DNA from: Bacteroidia bacterium
GTDB taxonomy: Bacteria > Bacteroidota > Bacteroidia > SpSt-205
Assembly (NCBI GenBank): GCA_026414975.1
Contig: JAOAHZ010000003.1
Span: 1-64,000 of the forward strand
Direction: 5' to 3'
Length of the DNA: 64,000 bases
A program made the translations under genes and the position numbers. Numbering within the stretch: position 1 is the first letter of the stretch; every line of letters begins with the position of its first letter. Of this stretch, positions 17,665 through 24,570 are shown piece by piece. The notes beneath the pieces were generated by a model. It ran no database searches and was not told the DNA's origin. It saw only the letters and a program-made list of their open reading frames with translations.

Positions 17665-19063
17665 ACGCACCTATATCAGGCTGATTATCTCGGGGCTGAC
17701 CTTTCAAATCTTTTGAGGGCGACCACTGGGAATCAAACCGACCCGCATCTATAAGGGAGCTGCCTTGCAATAAAGGATATTTGTCTGCCGCTGACCCCAA
17801 TCCCAGCTCGATCGGATACAAGTTCCCCGACCCCTGAACGGCTTCCCTTTGACGAAGGGCACAGTGATCGTAAGTCAGCTGAGCCGATGTACCTCGAATG
17901 TCAGCCGAAATCGCATCCTCCTTCGTACTCCATAAGACCGTATTGAGAGCAAAAAAGTCCAAGGGATAAGTTCTCAGCTCGTCTCGCCCTTGGAAAAAGT
18001 CCGTCAAAGCGAGAGCCGTAATACCCCGCCTTAGGTCTCCTTGATCATAGATAAAGCTACAGTGGATAAGCCGATAGGTTCCGCCTCCTACAAAAGCTGC
18101 ACAGGCTTGCCCACACCGATAAACCAAGGTATTGACGGCATGTAAGACAGGCTGAGAAGGAAGGGAGGGGGAAAAACCTTGAGCTACTATTCCATAGTTA
18201 GCTGCGTCGGAGATCAGGCAGCCTTCCATGTACACCTTAGCTGTAGGACCTTGCCCAGCAGAGTCTATTCGTACCCCGATGCTGCTCTGATAGATTTCTG
18301 TATGAAGGAGGCGGTTAGCTGTACTGGTGGGGAAAAACCAAAGACCCTGCCACTGGCCAGGGGCACTGGCATAATACGGCTCCAATCGCCAACCTTGTAG
18401 ACGCACAGGAGCCGCAGGCGTACCTAAGGATTCCAGCCGTCCAGCTATATATAACCCCGACATGAGTTCCCCTTGGAGAGGACCAGAATCCCATCGTCGT
18501 CCAGAAAAGTATAGCTTCGTTCCAGGCAACAGCCGCAGTGTAGCTGACGGCCCCACATAGAAGAATCCATCTATAACGATGGGTTTATCGGAGGGTAAAG
18601 ACACCTCGGCGCTATCAAACCCGAAGTCTCTATAAACATAGGCGGCTATGAGAGTGGCTTTTAGAAGTACATACTGCTCACCATTCTCTAAATGAAAAAT
18701 CAGTTTGTCCTCCCGGTGGGCATCTATAAAACTGGTGTCTCGCAGAGTGAGAAATATCTGAACGCTATCACCTGCAGCCAGTCGGTATTTCGTCTGGAGC
18801 GGACCTGGCTGGCCATCAAATATAAACTTGAACGGACTTTGGCTGCCCCGCTCTAAGTAGACGGCCTTAATTTCTACAGGATGGGCGTGAGGGTTGTACA
18901 CCCATAAACGCTGGGTGGGAGACAGAAGCGTAGAGAAGAGAGAATCAAATCGCACTGTATCCCGAGAAAAGCGCAGGAGACCAGGGCGAGGGGCTAATAT
19001 CTCTCGCTGACAGCTCATGAGCAGCATACACTTCATGAGCCCTATGAGGAATCGCTTCCACAT
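17648..19063 (-). CDS. Lipoprotein with right-handed parallel beta-helix repeats
   Basis: From the ATG at 19063 the protein is 471 residues. A short signal peptide with lipobox LMSC puts the lipidated cysteine at residue 18. Residues ~20-150 look like an immunoglobulin-like domain (VWVYNPHAHPVEIKAVYL-type strands). Residues ~160-470 contain short repeating strand-turn units (LHTEIYQSS, VYMEGCLISDAANYGI, LIHCSFIYDQG, LTYDHCALR) and end with a DIGAYEY motif, the hallmark terminus of many pectate-lyase-like beta-helix proteins. No catalytic residues can be assigned. An upstream ATG at 19123 would place 20 extra residues before the signal peptide, and a TATGTTTG box lies at 19095-19102 inside that extension, so the shorter form is preferred. 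Confidence 0.8.
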   Translation of the reverse strand: MWKRFLIGLMKCMLLMSCQREILAPRPGLLRFSRDTVRFDSLFSTLLSPTQRLWVYNPHAHPVEIKAVYLERGSQSPFKFIFDGQPGPLQTKYRLAAGDSVQIFLTLRDTSFIDAHREDKLIFHLENGEQYVLLKATLIAAYVYRDFGFDSAEVSLPSDKPIVIDGFFYVGPSATLRLLPGTKLYFSGRRWDSGPLQGELMSGLYIAGRLESLGTPAAPVRLQGWRLEPYYASAPGQWQGLWFFPTSTANRLLHTEIYQSSIGVRIDSAGQGPTAKVYMEGCLISDAANYGIVAQGFSPSLPSQPVLHAVNTLVYRCGQACAAFVGGGTYRLIHCSFIYDQGDLRRGITALALTDFFQGRDELRTYPLDFFALNTVLWSTKEDAISADIRGTSAQLTYDHCALRQREAVQGSGNLYPIELGLGSAADKYPLLQGSSLIDAGRFDSQWSPSKDLKGQPRDNQPDIGAYEYIR

Positions 19064-19094
19064 GAAGGTAAAGACGGAAACGATTTGCCTTCTC

Positions 19095-19102
19095 CAAACA
19101 TA
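19095..19102 (-). promoter_or_regulatory. Possible -7 box (TATGTTTG) for the beta-helix lipoprotein-aroC unit
   Basis: A TAnnTTTG match 31 nt before the preferred ATG at 19063. The spacing differs from the 3-8 nt seen elsewhere, so a short leader or a chance match are both possible. Confidence 0.35.
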
Positions 19103-19189
19103 CAAAAGCTCGGCGTAAGGCATGACACCTCAAGGGAACGACTCACAAAGCGAGCTGCCTTGGAATAAGAAGACAAGGCCATTTCCTGA

Positions 19190-20758
19190 TTATGGCTGAA
19201 CCAGTAAGCTGGGAAGCATGCCTTCTGGGGGCTTTAGCCCCATTAGCTCTAAAATGGTCGGCGCCACTTGAGGCAAAATTCCGGGCTCAAGCCGATAGGG
19301 CAAGGGGCTACGACTTATCAAGACGCAGGGAACCTTAGCCAAAGTATGAGCCGTATGGGGGCTTCCATCGGGATACCGCATCTGATCAGCGTTTCCATGA
19401 TCAGCAATAAGCAAAACAATATAGTCGCTACGCAAAGCTGCCTCCACGATCTTAGCCGAACAAGCATCTACGACCTCACAAGCCCGAACCGCTGCCTCCC
19501 AAACACCCGTATGACCAACCATATCGGGATTCGCAAAGTTGAGACATATAAAGTCGGTATTCCCCCGTTCTATGACAGGGAGGATAGCATCCCGAACCTC
19601 ATAGGCGCTCATCTCGGGTTTTTGGTCGTAAGTGGGCACCTTGGGCGATGGGATAAGGATTCGCTGTTCTCTCGGAAAAGGTTCCTCTCGTCCCCCATTC
19701 AAAAAGTAGGTAACATGGGGATATTTCTCTGTCTCAGCGATACGCACTTGAGAGCACCCCCATTCAGCTATGACGGCCCCGAGAGGATGTTCCACAGAGG
19801 CTTTACCGAAGAGGTAGCGTACGCCCCGTTCGGAGAAGTGGGGGTCATATTCGGTCATGGTTACGAAATACAAAGGCAAAGGCTTCAGGTCAGGTAGAAA
19901 AGAAACGGAGGGGCGACCGCTTTGATCATCGGGGATAGGGCCCGTATAGAGAGCTTGGACGAGCTGTCTCGGACGATCGTTTCGGAAGTTGAAAAAAAGA
20001 ACCGCATCCTGAGGATGCAGACAAGCCGCCTGACCTATGACCATTGGAGGAAAAAACTCATCCGTGATGCCCCGCCTGTATGCAGCATGAACCGCCGCTT
20101 CAGCCGAGGGAAAAACCTCACCGTTTCCCCAGCATAGAAGGTCATAGGCTTTCTGGGTGCGCTCCCAGCGCCGATCTCTATCCATTGCGTAATATCTTCC
20201 CGTAATAGAGGCCAATCTTCCATGCTTGAGGCGAGCTAAGGCAGCTTCGGCGATATGGAGATAGGTCAGAGCACTTTGCGGAGCTGTATCTCGTCCGTCG
20301 GTAAAAGCATGAAGGTAGACAGGTACCTCTACTCCTTCCGCCACCAATAAGTCAATCAATCCCGTTAGATGGCCTAAGCTGCTATGGACACCGCCCTCCG
20401 ATACCAGCCCTAATAAATGAAGGGGACGCGCCGTCTCCCTAAGATACTGGACGAGGGATTGAAATTCGGGGTTGCGTCGGAGAGTCCCGTCGTCTATCGC
20501 TCGTTGAATCCTCAGGAGGTCCTGCCATACGACATACCCTGCTCCGATATGCAGATGACCTACCTCGGAGTTACCCATTTGACCGGGAGGGAGCCCTACT
20601 GCTTCGCCCGAGGCATCTAAAGTCGTGAAAGGATAGACACGCTTTAGACGATCATAAAAGGGAGTATGGGCGGCATCAATCGCACTAAGCTCAGGGTTTT
20701 CGGCTATACCCCATCCATCCCAAATCAAAAGGAGTACTTTGTGGCGAGCGGTCTGCAT
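19190..20758 (-). CDS. gpmI: 2,3-bisphosphoglycerate-independent phosphoglycerate mutase
   Basis: GpmI interconverts 3- and 2-phosphoglycerate in glycolysis and gluconeogenesis, using two manganese ions and a phosphoserine intermediate. The protein begins with the metal site LLIWDGWGIA. The catalytic serine is S64 in GQMGNSEVGHLHIGAG. The insert domain carries FTDGRDTAPQS and FFNFRNDRPRQ, and the C-terminal metal ligands are in LNFANPDMVGHTG and IADHGNADQM. At 522 residues it is full length. The ATG at 20758 is chosen over an upstream start that adds six unconserved residues. Confidence 0.96.
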   Translation of the reverse strand: MQTARHKVLLLIWDGWGIAENPELSAIDAAHTPFYDRLKRVYPFTTLDASGEAVGLPPGQMGNSEVGHLHIGAGYVVWQDLLRIQRAIDDGTLRRNPEFQSLVQYLRETARPLHLLGLVSEGGVHSSLGHLTGLIDLLVAEGVEVPVYLHAFTDGRDTAPQSALTYLHIAEAALARLKHGRLASITGRYYAMDRDRRWERTQKAYDLLCWGNGEVFPSAEAAVHAAYRRGITDEFFPPMVIGQAACLHPQDAVLFFNFRNDRPRQLVQALYTGPIPDDQSGRPSVSFLPDLKPLPLYFVTMTEYDPHFSERGVRYLFGKASVEHPLGAVIAEWGCSQVRIAETEKYPHVTYFLNGGREEPFPREQRILIPSPKVPTYDQKPEMSAYEVRDAILPVIERGNTDFICLNFANPDMVGHTGVWEAAVRACEVVDACSAKIVEAALRSDYIVLLIADHGNADQMRYPDGSPHTAHTLAKVPCVLISRSPLPYRLEPGILPQVAPTILELMGLKPPEGMLPSLLVQP

Positions 20759-20817
20759 AATCGTCTGAATAGGCAAAATAACTCGTTCTCGCCTCAGCCT
20801 CCTTGTCTATGAGCTTC

Positions 20818-21609
20818 TTATCGAAGAGGAGACCCTTCCTCTTTTTGAAAGTACCGATACATTAGGCCGTCTAACAGACCTGGGACAACCTTATTCAGCC
20901 AGACCGTCCACCGTCCTTGCGCTGTTAGGATGAGGTACTTCTGGCGGCGCATCATAGCTCGGTAAATCGCTTGAGCCACGGTTTCAGCTTTCATGAGCTT
21001 CTCTTCCGCTATAGGGCTTTCCCTCTGGGGAACTCCATGTGCGGTGAGAGCTTTTTCCCGAATCTCACTCCGAGTGAAACCCGGAGCTGCGGTAAGCACG
21101 GAAACCCCACTCCGATAAAGCTCTACCCGTAATGCCTCTAGAAACCCATTCAAAGCAAACTTTGAAGCGCTGTATCCGCTGCGGGCAGGTAAGCCCCGAA
21201 ATCCCGCTATGGAAGAGACCCCAACGATCCACCCTCTTTGCTGTTTCACGAGAGGTAAGGCCGCCTTAATGGCATGAACAGCCCCCCAGAAGTTTGTTTC
21301 CATCACTTCTCGCAGCACAGCAAGGGATATATCCTCCACTAAAGCCCGATGCGAAATCCCCGCATTGGCCACCACAGCATCCAACCGACCTAAATGCCTC
21401 AGGGCAACTTGGACAGCGGACTCGCATGTAGCATAGTCTCTCACATCACCTACGAAAGGGTAAATACGATCGGGAGCTTCACGAGCCAAACTCTCCAATC
21501 GCTCCTGCCGTCGAGCTTGAGCTAATACCATCCACCCTTGCTTTACAAACTCCCTAACCAGGGCTTCCCCGATCCCTGAGGATGCACCCGTGATCCATAC
21601 ACTTCGCAT
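20818..21609 (-). CDS. Short-chain dehydrogenase/reductase
   Basis: A 263-residue classical SDR. Cofactor motif TGASSGIG lies at residues ~7-14, NAG motif VANAGIS at ~81, catalytic serine in VGVSSIAGF and the YSASK Tyr/Lys pair at ~153. The Arg-rich residues after the first strand (ARRQERLE) suggest NADP(H) preference. The C-terminal part resembles DltE/YqjQ-like oxidoreductases with an extended tail. The physiological substrate is unknown. It is transcribed alone from a TACTTTCG box 4 nt before the ATG, and gpmI follows 60 bp downstream. Confidence 0.88.
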   Translation of the reverse strand: MRSVWITGASSGIGEALVREFVKQGWMVLAQARRQERLESLAREAPDRIYPFVGDVRDYATCESAVQVALRHLGRLDAVVANAGISHRALVEDISLAVLREVMETNFWGAVHAIKAALPLVKQQRGWIVGVSSIAGFRGLPARSGYSASKFALNGFLEALRVELYRSGVSVLTAAPGFTRSEIREKALTAHGVPQRESPIAEEKLMKAETVAQAIYRAMMRRQKYLILTAQGRWTVWLNKVVPGLLDGLMYRYFQKEEGSPLR

Positions 21610-21613
21610 ACAC

Positions 21614-21621
21614 CGAAAGTA
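21614..21621 (-). promoter_or_regulatory. -7 promoter box variant (TACTTTCG) of the SDR gene
   Basis: It differs from TAnnTTTG by one base (TTCG) and ends 4 nt before the ATG at 21609. The identical octamer and spacing occur before the DHH gene at 26991. Confidence 0.5.
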
Positions 21622-21763
21622 GAGACTTCGTCTGGCTACCTTCGCTTCAACAGAGATCAGCGCCTAAGTCCCTTTCATGAGCCCTCCAACTTGCGGAGAA
21701 GGCGTTTTATAGAAGCAAAACCCATTTGATAAAATGACTTCAGGGGCTTAGGGTTTTGTTTCG

Positions 21764-21771
21764 TAGCTTTG
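21764..21771 (+). promoter_or_regulatory. -7 promoter box (TAGCTTTG) of mqnE
   Basis: A perfect TAnnTTTG match ending 3 nt before the ATG at 21775. It overlaps a TTG in the same frame at 21769, which is therefore unlikely to be the start. Confidence 0.65.
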
Positions 21772-21774
21772 ACC

Positions 21775-22887
21775 ATGCTAAAGCCGCCTCAGCTCTCTAC
21801 AACCGAAGCCTACCTCTGGGACAAAGTGCAAAGCGGGGAACCTCTATCCGACGAAGATGCGTTGAGTTTATATAACTCGCAAAACTTAGCCTTTTTAGGC
21901 GCCTTAGCGACCCTCTTGCGGGAAAAGCTGCATGGCAAAGTGGCTTATTACAACCGCAACTTTCACATAGAGCCTACAAATATTTGCATTTATGAATGTG
22001 CCTTTTGCTCTTTCGCTCGCAAGCCTGGTGAGCCGGGAGGATGGGAATACAGTCCCGAAGAAATAGAGGCCATAGCCGAGAGGTACGTTGGCACGGGCGT
22101 AACCGAAGTTCATATTGTCGGAGGGGTGCATCCTAAGCGAGGCATAGAGTATTATGCCGATATTATCCGCCGCATCAAGCGCATTTTACCTCATGTCCAT
22201 GTCAAAGCCTTTACAGCCGTGGAGCTCAAAGTCATGTGCGCTCGATCCCGAATGAGCTACGAAGAAGGTCTAATCGCCCTCAGAGAAGCCGGATTAGACT
22301 CTCTACCGGGGGGAGGCGCCGAAATTTTTCATCCTGACATCCGTAATCAAATCTGTGCCACCAAAGCTGACGCATCAGAGTGGTTAGAAATCCACCGTAC
22401 AGCCCACCGCCTTGGCATACCTTCAAACGCCACGATGCTCTATGGACACATAGAAAAATACGAGCATCGCATCCACCACATGCGTCTCTTGCGAGAGCTT
22501 CAATCCGAGACGGGGGGATTCAACTGCTTCATCCCTCTCAAGTATCGCCGAGAAAACAACGCTCTTTCGCATTTAGGCGAGGTCTCCATCATAGAGGACC
22601 TAAAAAACTATGCGGTGAGCCGCCTGTACCTTCACAACATTCCTCACCTCAAAGCTTATTGGCCTATGATTGGACGCGTTACCGCGCAACTCAGCTTATC
22701 TTTCGGAGTAGATGACTTAGACGGGACCATAGATGACACCACCAAGATATATAGCATGGCGGGAGGTGAAGAGCATCCGGCTATGACGACGGAGGAGTTA
22801 GAGCATCTTATTTACAGCGCTGGGTACGTGCCCTTGGAAAGGGATTCGCTTTACCGACCTGTACGACCCTCCCCTGTAATCGCCTAA
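21775..22887 (+). CDS. mqnE: Aminofutalosine synthase (radical SAM)
   Basis: MqnE joins 3-enolpyruvyl-benzoate to S-adenosylmethionine to form aminofutalosine in the futalosine route to menaquinone. The [4Fe-4S] cluster motif is C71, C75, C78 (CIYECAFC), preceded by NFHIEPTNIC and followed by VTEVHIVGGVHP. The C-terminal signature LKAYWPMIGRVTAQLSLSFGVDDLDGT separates MqnE from the related dehypoxanthine futalosine cyclase MqnC. It is 370 residues long, normal for the family. It heads an operon with a histidine phosphatase and mqnA. mqnB, mqnC and mqnD are not in the window. Confidence 0.93.
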   Translation: MLKPPQLSTTEAYLWDKVQSGEPLSDEDALSLYNSQNLAFLGALATLLREKLHGKVAYYNRNFHIEPTNICIYECAFCSFARKPGEPGGWEYSPEEIEAIAERYVGTGVTEVHIVGGVHPKRGIEYYADIIRRIKRILPHVHVKAFTAVELKVMCARSRMSYEEGLIALREAGLDSLPGGGAEIFHPDIRNQICATKADASEWLEIHRTAHRLGIPSNATMLYGHIEKYEHRIHHMRLLRELQSETGGFNCFIPLKYRRENNALSHLGEVSIIEDLKNYAVSRLYLHNIPHLKAYWPMIGRVTAQLSLSFGVDDLDGTIDDTTKIYSMAGGEEHPAMTTEELEHLIYSAGYVPLERDSLYRPVRPSPVIA

Positions 22888-23495
22888 TGTGCCAGCATTA
22901 CTTTTTCCTCCGACATGCAGCCATCAAAACCCATGGCACTCTCTTAGGGCAGAGCTTAGATGCCTCTCTTTCCCCTGAGGGACAAGCCCAAACAAAGAAA
23001 TGGGGGTCCATACTGAAGGACATCCCTCTTCAAGCTGTGATTTGTAGCCCTGCCCGGCGCACGCAGGAGACAGCCGAGGGGTTGGGTTTATCTGGAGTAC
23101 CTATTGTGCAGCTTCCCCACCTTCAAGAGATAAACTGGGGCGAGTGGGAAGGTAAGCCCCTTTCTGAAGCTTCCACCCTCTTACAAATCCAATCACAGCT
23201 CTGGGCTCAGGGTGATCTAGATTGGGCACCCCCGAAGGGAGAGAGCTTGCGTGCGGTTTTACATCGCATAGAAGAGGCGATGCGCCTCATGGCTCAGTGG
23301 TATCCCGCTGGAAACCTCCTAATCATTACTCATGGTCAGCTCCTTCGGGTGCTACTGACTCATTTGTTGGGTTATCCCCTGGCAGAACTGCATCGTTTCC
23401 GTCATGAGCGCGGGCATTTGAGCTGGCTAATCAAGCTACCCGATGGGTTCTTCTATTTGAGGACTTTGGCTGCAGATGCTGATTCGGCTTTTTGA
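22887..23495 (+). CDS. Histidine phosphatase family protein
   Basis: A 202-residue phosphoglycerate-mutase-like phosphatase. The phosphohistidine motif reads LRHAAI (residues 8-13) where RHG/RHA is expected. A conserved arginine lies in SPARRTQETAE, a glutamate in INWGEWEGK, and the second histidine in ITHGQLLRVLL. The size and sequence suggest the CobC/alpha-ribazole phosphatase or GpmB-like group. Its start codon overlaps the mqnE stop (TAATG) and its 3' end overlaps mqnA by 20 bp. It is therefore embedded in the menaquinone operon, but its substrate is unknown. Confidence 0.85.
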   Translation: MCQHYFFLRHAAIKTHGTLLGQSLDASLSPEGQAQTKKWGSILKDIPLQAVICSPARRTQETAEGLGLSGVPIVQLPHLQEINWGEWEGKPLSEASTLLQIQSQLWAQGDLDWAPPKGESLRAVLHRIEEAMRLMAQWYPAGNLLIITHGQLLRVLLTHLLGYPLAELHRFRHERGHLSWLIKLPDGFFYLRTLAADADSAF

Positions 23496-24195
23496 TTTTC
23501 TGAACGCCTATCCATATCAGCGAGCTCTCCAAAGCGTGGGCCTACCGTACGAGTTACACACTTCCCCTCGCGAGGTATGGGAGGCTTGGCGAAAGCATCC
23601 GGGTAATGCAGCTCTCCTTCCTTTTGCCAAGGTGGCGTATATGCCTAAGGGACTTTCCCGCTGGGGCATTGGCAGCCGAGGCGCCGTACAAAGTGTACTC
23701 CTTCTGAGTGAAGGTCCTCCTCAACATTGGGGCGGTATTCGGATAGATAGGCGCTCTATTTCCTCCGCAGCCATCCTTTATCACCTGAGAGACTTGGGGT
23801 TTCTTTCGAGCCTTCCCATCATAGATTCAGGAGAAAGCTGCCCTTACCCAACCGCCGACTTGATCATCGGAGATGACGCTTTACGGTTAGCTCCTACTTT
23901 TCCTTACAAGGTAGACTTAGGCGAAGTGTCTTACCGCCTACTGCGCAGAGGAAACGTATTCGCTGTCTGGTGGGTAGACTCTGAGCACTTACAGCAGCTT
24001 GATAAGATATGGAGGCGATTCTCCCCTCCTCCGGCTTCCTGGATAGAAGAGGCGGCCCTGCGGTACGGGTTTTCTGCAGAGAGAGTGCGTTCGTACTGGC
24101 GCTCTCTGCGCTACCGCCTTCCTCCCTTAGGGAGGGCTTACTGGAGACGCACCTTTAGAAGAATGTACGATAGCCTCAGTAAAAGCCCAAGCTAA
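23476..24195 (+). CDS. mqnA: Chorismate dehydratase of the futalosine pathway
   Basis: MqnA removes water from chorismate to give 3-enolpyruvyl-benzoate, the substrate of MqnE. The N-terminus FDFLNAYPY matches the family YLNAxPL signature, followed by LLPFAKVAYMPKG, GAVQSVLLLS and IIGDDALR. The protein is periplasmic-binding-protein-like in fold, with a C-terminal helical hairpin typical of the MqnA/MqnD superfamily. At 239 residues it is slightly short of the usual ~270. MqnD is excluded by the operon context and motifs, but the distinction is not absolute. Confidence 0.85.
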   Translation: MLIRLFDFLNAYPYQRALQSVGLPYELHTSPREVWEAWRKHPGNAALLPFAKVAYMPKGLSRWGIGSRGAVQSVLLLSEGPPQHWGGIRIDRRSISSAAILYHLRDLGFLSSLPIIDSGESCPYPTADLIIGDDALRLAPTFPYKVDLGEVSYRLLRRGNVFAVWWVDSEHLQQLDKIWRRFSPPPASWIEEAALRYGFSAERVRSYWRSLRYRLPPLGRAYWRRTFRRMYDSLSKSPS

Positions 24196-24207
24196 CTGGG
24201 TGAATGC

Positions 24208-24260
24208 GATGAGGGGGGGCTTATGGGCTACCCCCAGCAAAACACTCCCTTACCCTCATC
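24208..24260. terminator. Nested hairpin downstream of mqnA
   Basis: GATGAGGG (24208-24215) is complementary to CCCTCATC (24253-24260). Inside, a G-run (24211-24219) can pair with CCCCC (24231-24235). It lies 12 bp after the mqnA stop, at the end of the menaquinone operon and facing convergent genes. No U-tract follows. Confidence 0.4.
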
Positions 24261-24302
24261 ACCTTGCGCCACTTTAGATTAGATTTCGTGGATCGTGCGA
24301 GC

Positions 24303-24518
24303 TCATCGGCCACAATAGCTACCTCGTCGACATCCGGCTCGCTTCCCGAAGTAAGCTCGAGCCATCCGATAGCGGTAGTTCTTTCGGGGCCCTATACTGA
24401 CTTCACTCCCTATAAAAACTTCTACGGTAGCTTCCTTCGCTGTGTAATCTTTCTCATTCATGGGGGCTCCCATGAGCCCTCCCGCTAAGAAACCGACTGT
24501 TACGATTATGGCTTTCAT
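24303..24518 (-). CDS. Possible small exported protein
   Basis: A 71-residue frame lying free in the 375-bp gap between mqnA and the TPR gene. The N-terminus (MKAIIVTVGFLAGGLMGAP) looks like a signal peptide; the rest is basic with two cysteines near the C-terminus (GCRRGSYC). There is no recognised family and no TAnnTTTG box upstream. The signal-like start supports a real gene, but a chance frame is possible. Confidence 0.4.
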   Translation of the reverse strand: MKAIIVTVGFLAGGLMGAPMNEKDYTAKEATVEVFIGSEVSIGPRKNYRYRMARAYFGKRAGCRRGSYCGR

Positions 24519-24570
24519 ACACGATTTATACGAAGCTCAGGGAAATACAGGTTGCAGAGAGTATAGGACT

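Noticed and set aside
19268-19897. 209-codon plus-strand frame opposite gpmI
   Set aside because: It is entirely antisense to a well-supported gene and its protein has random composition.
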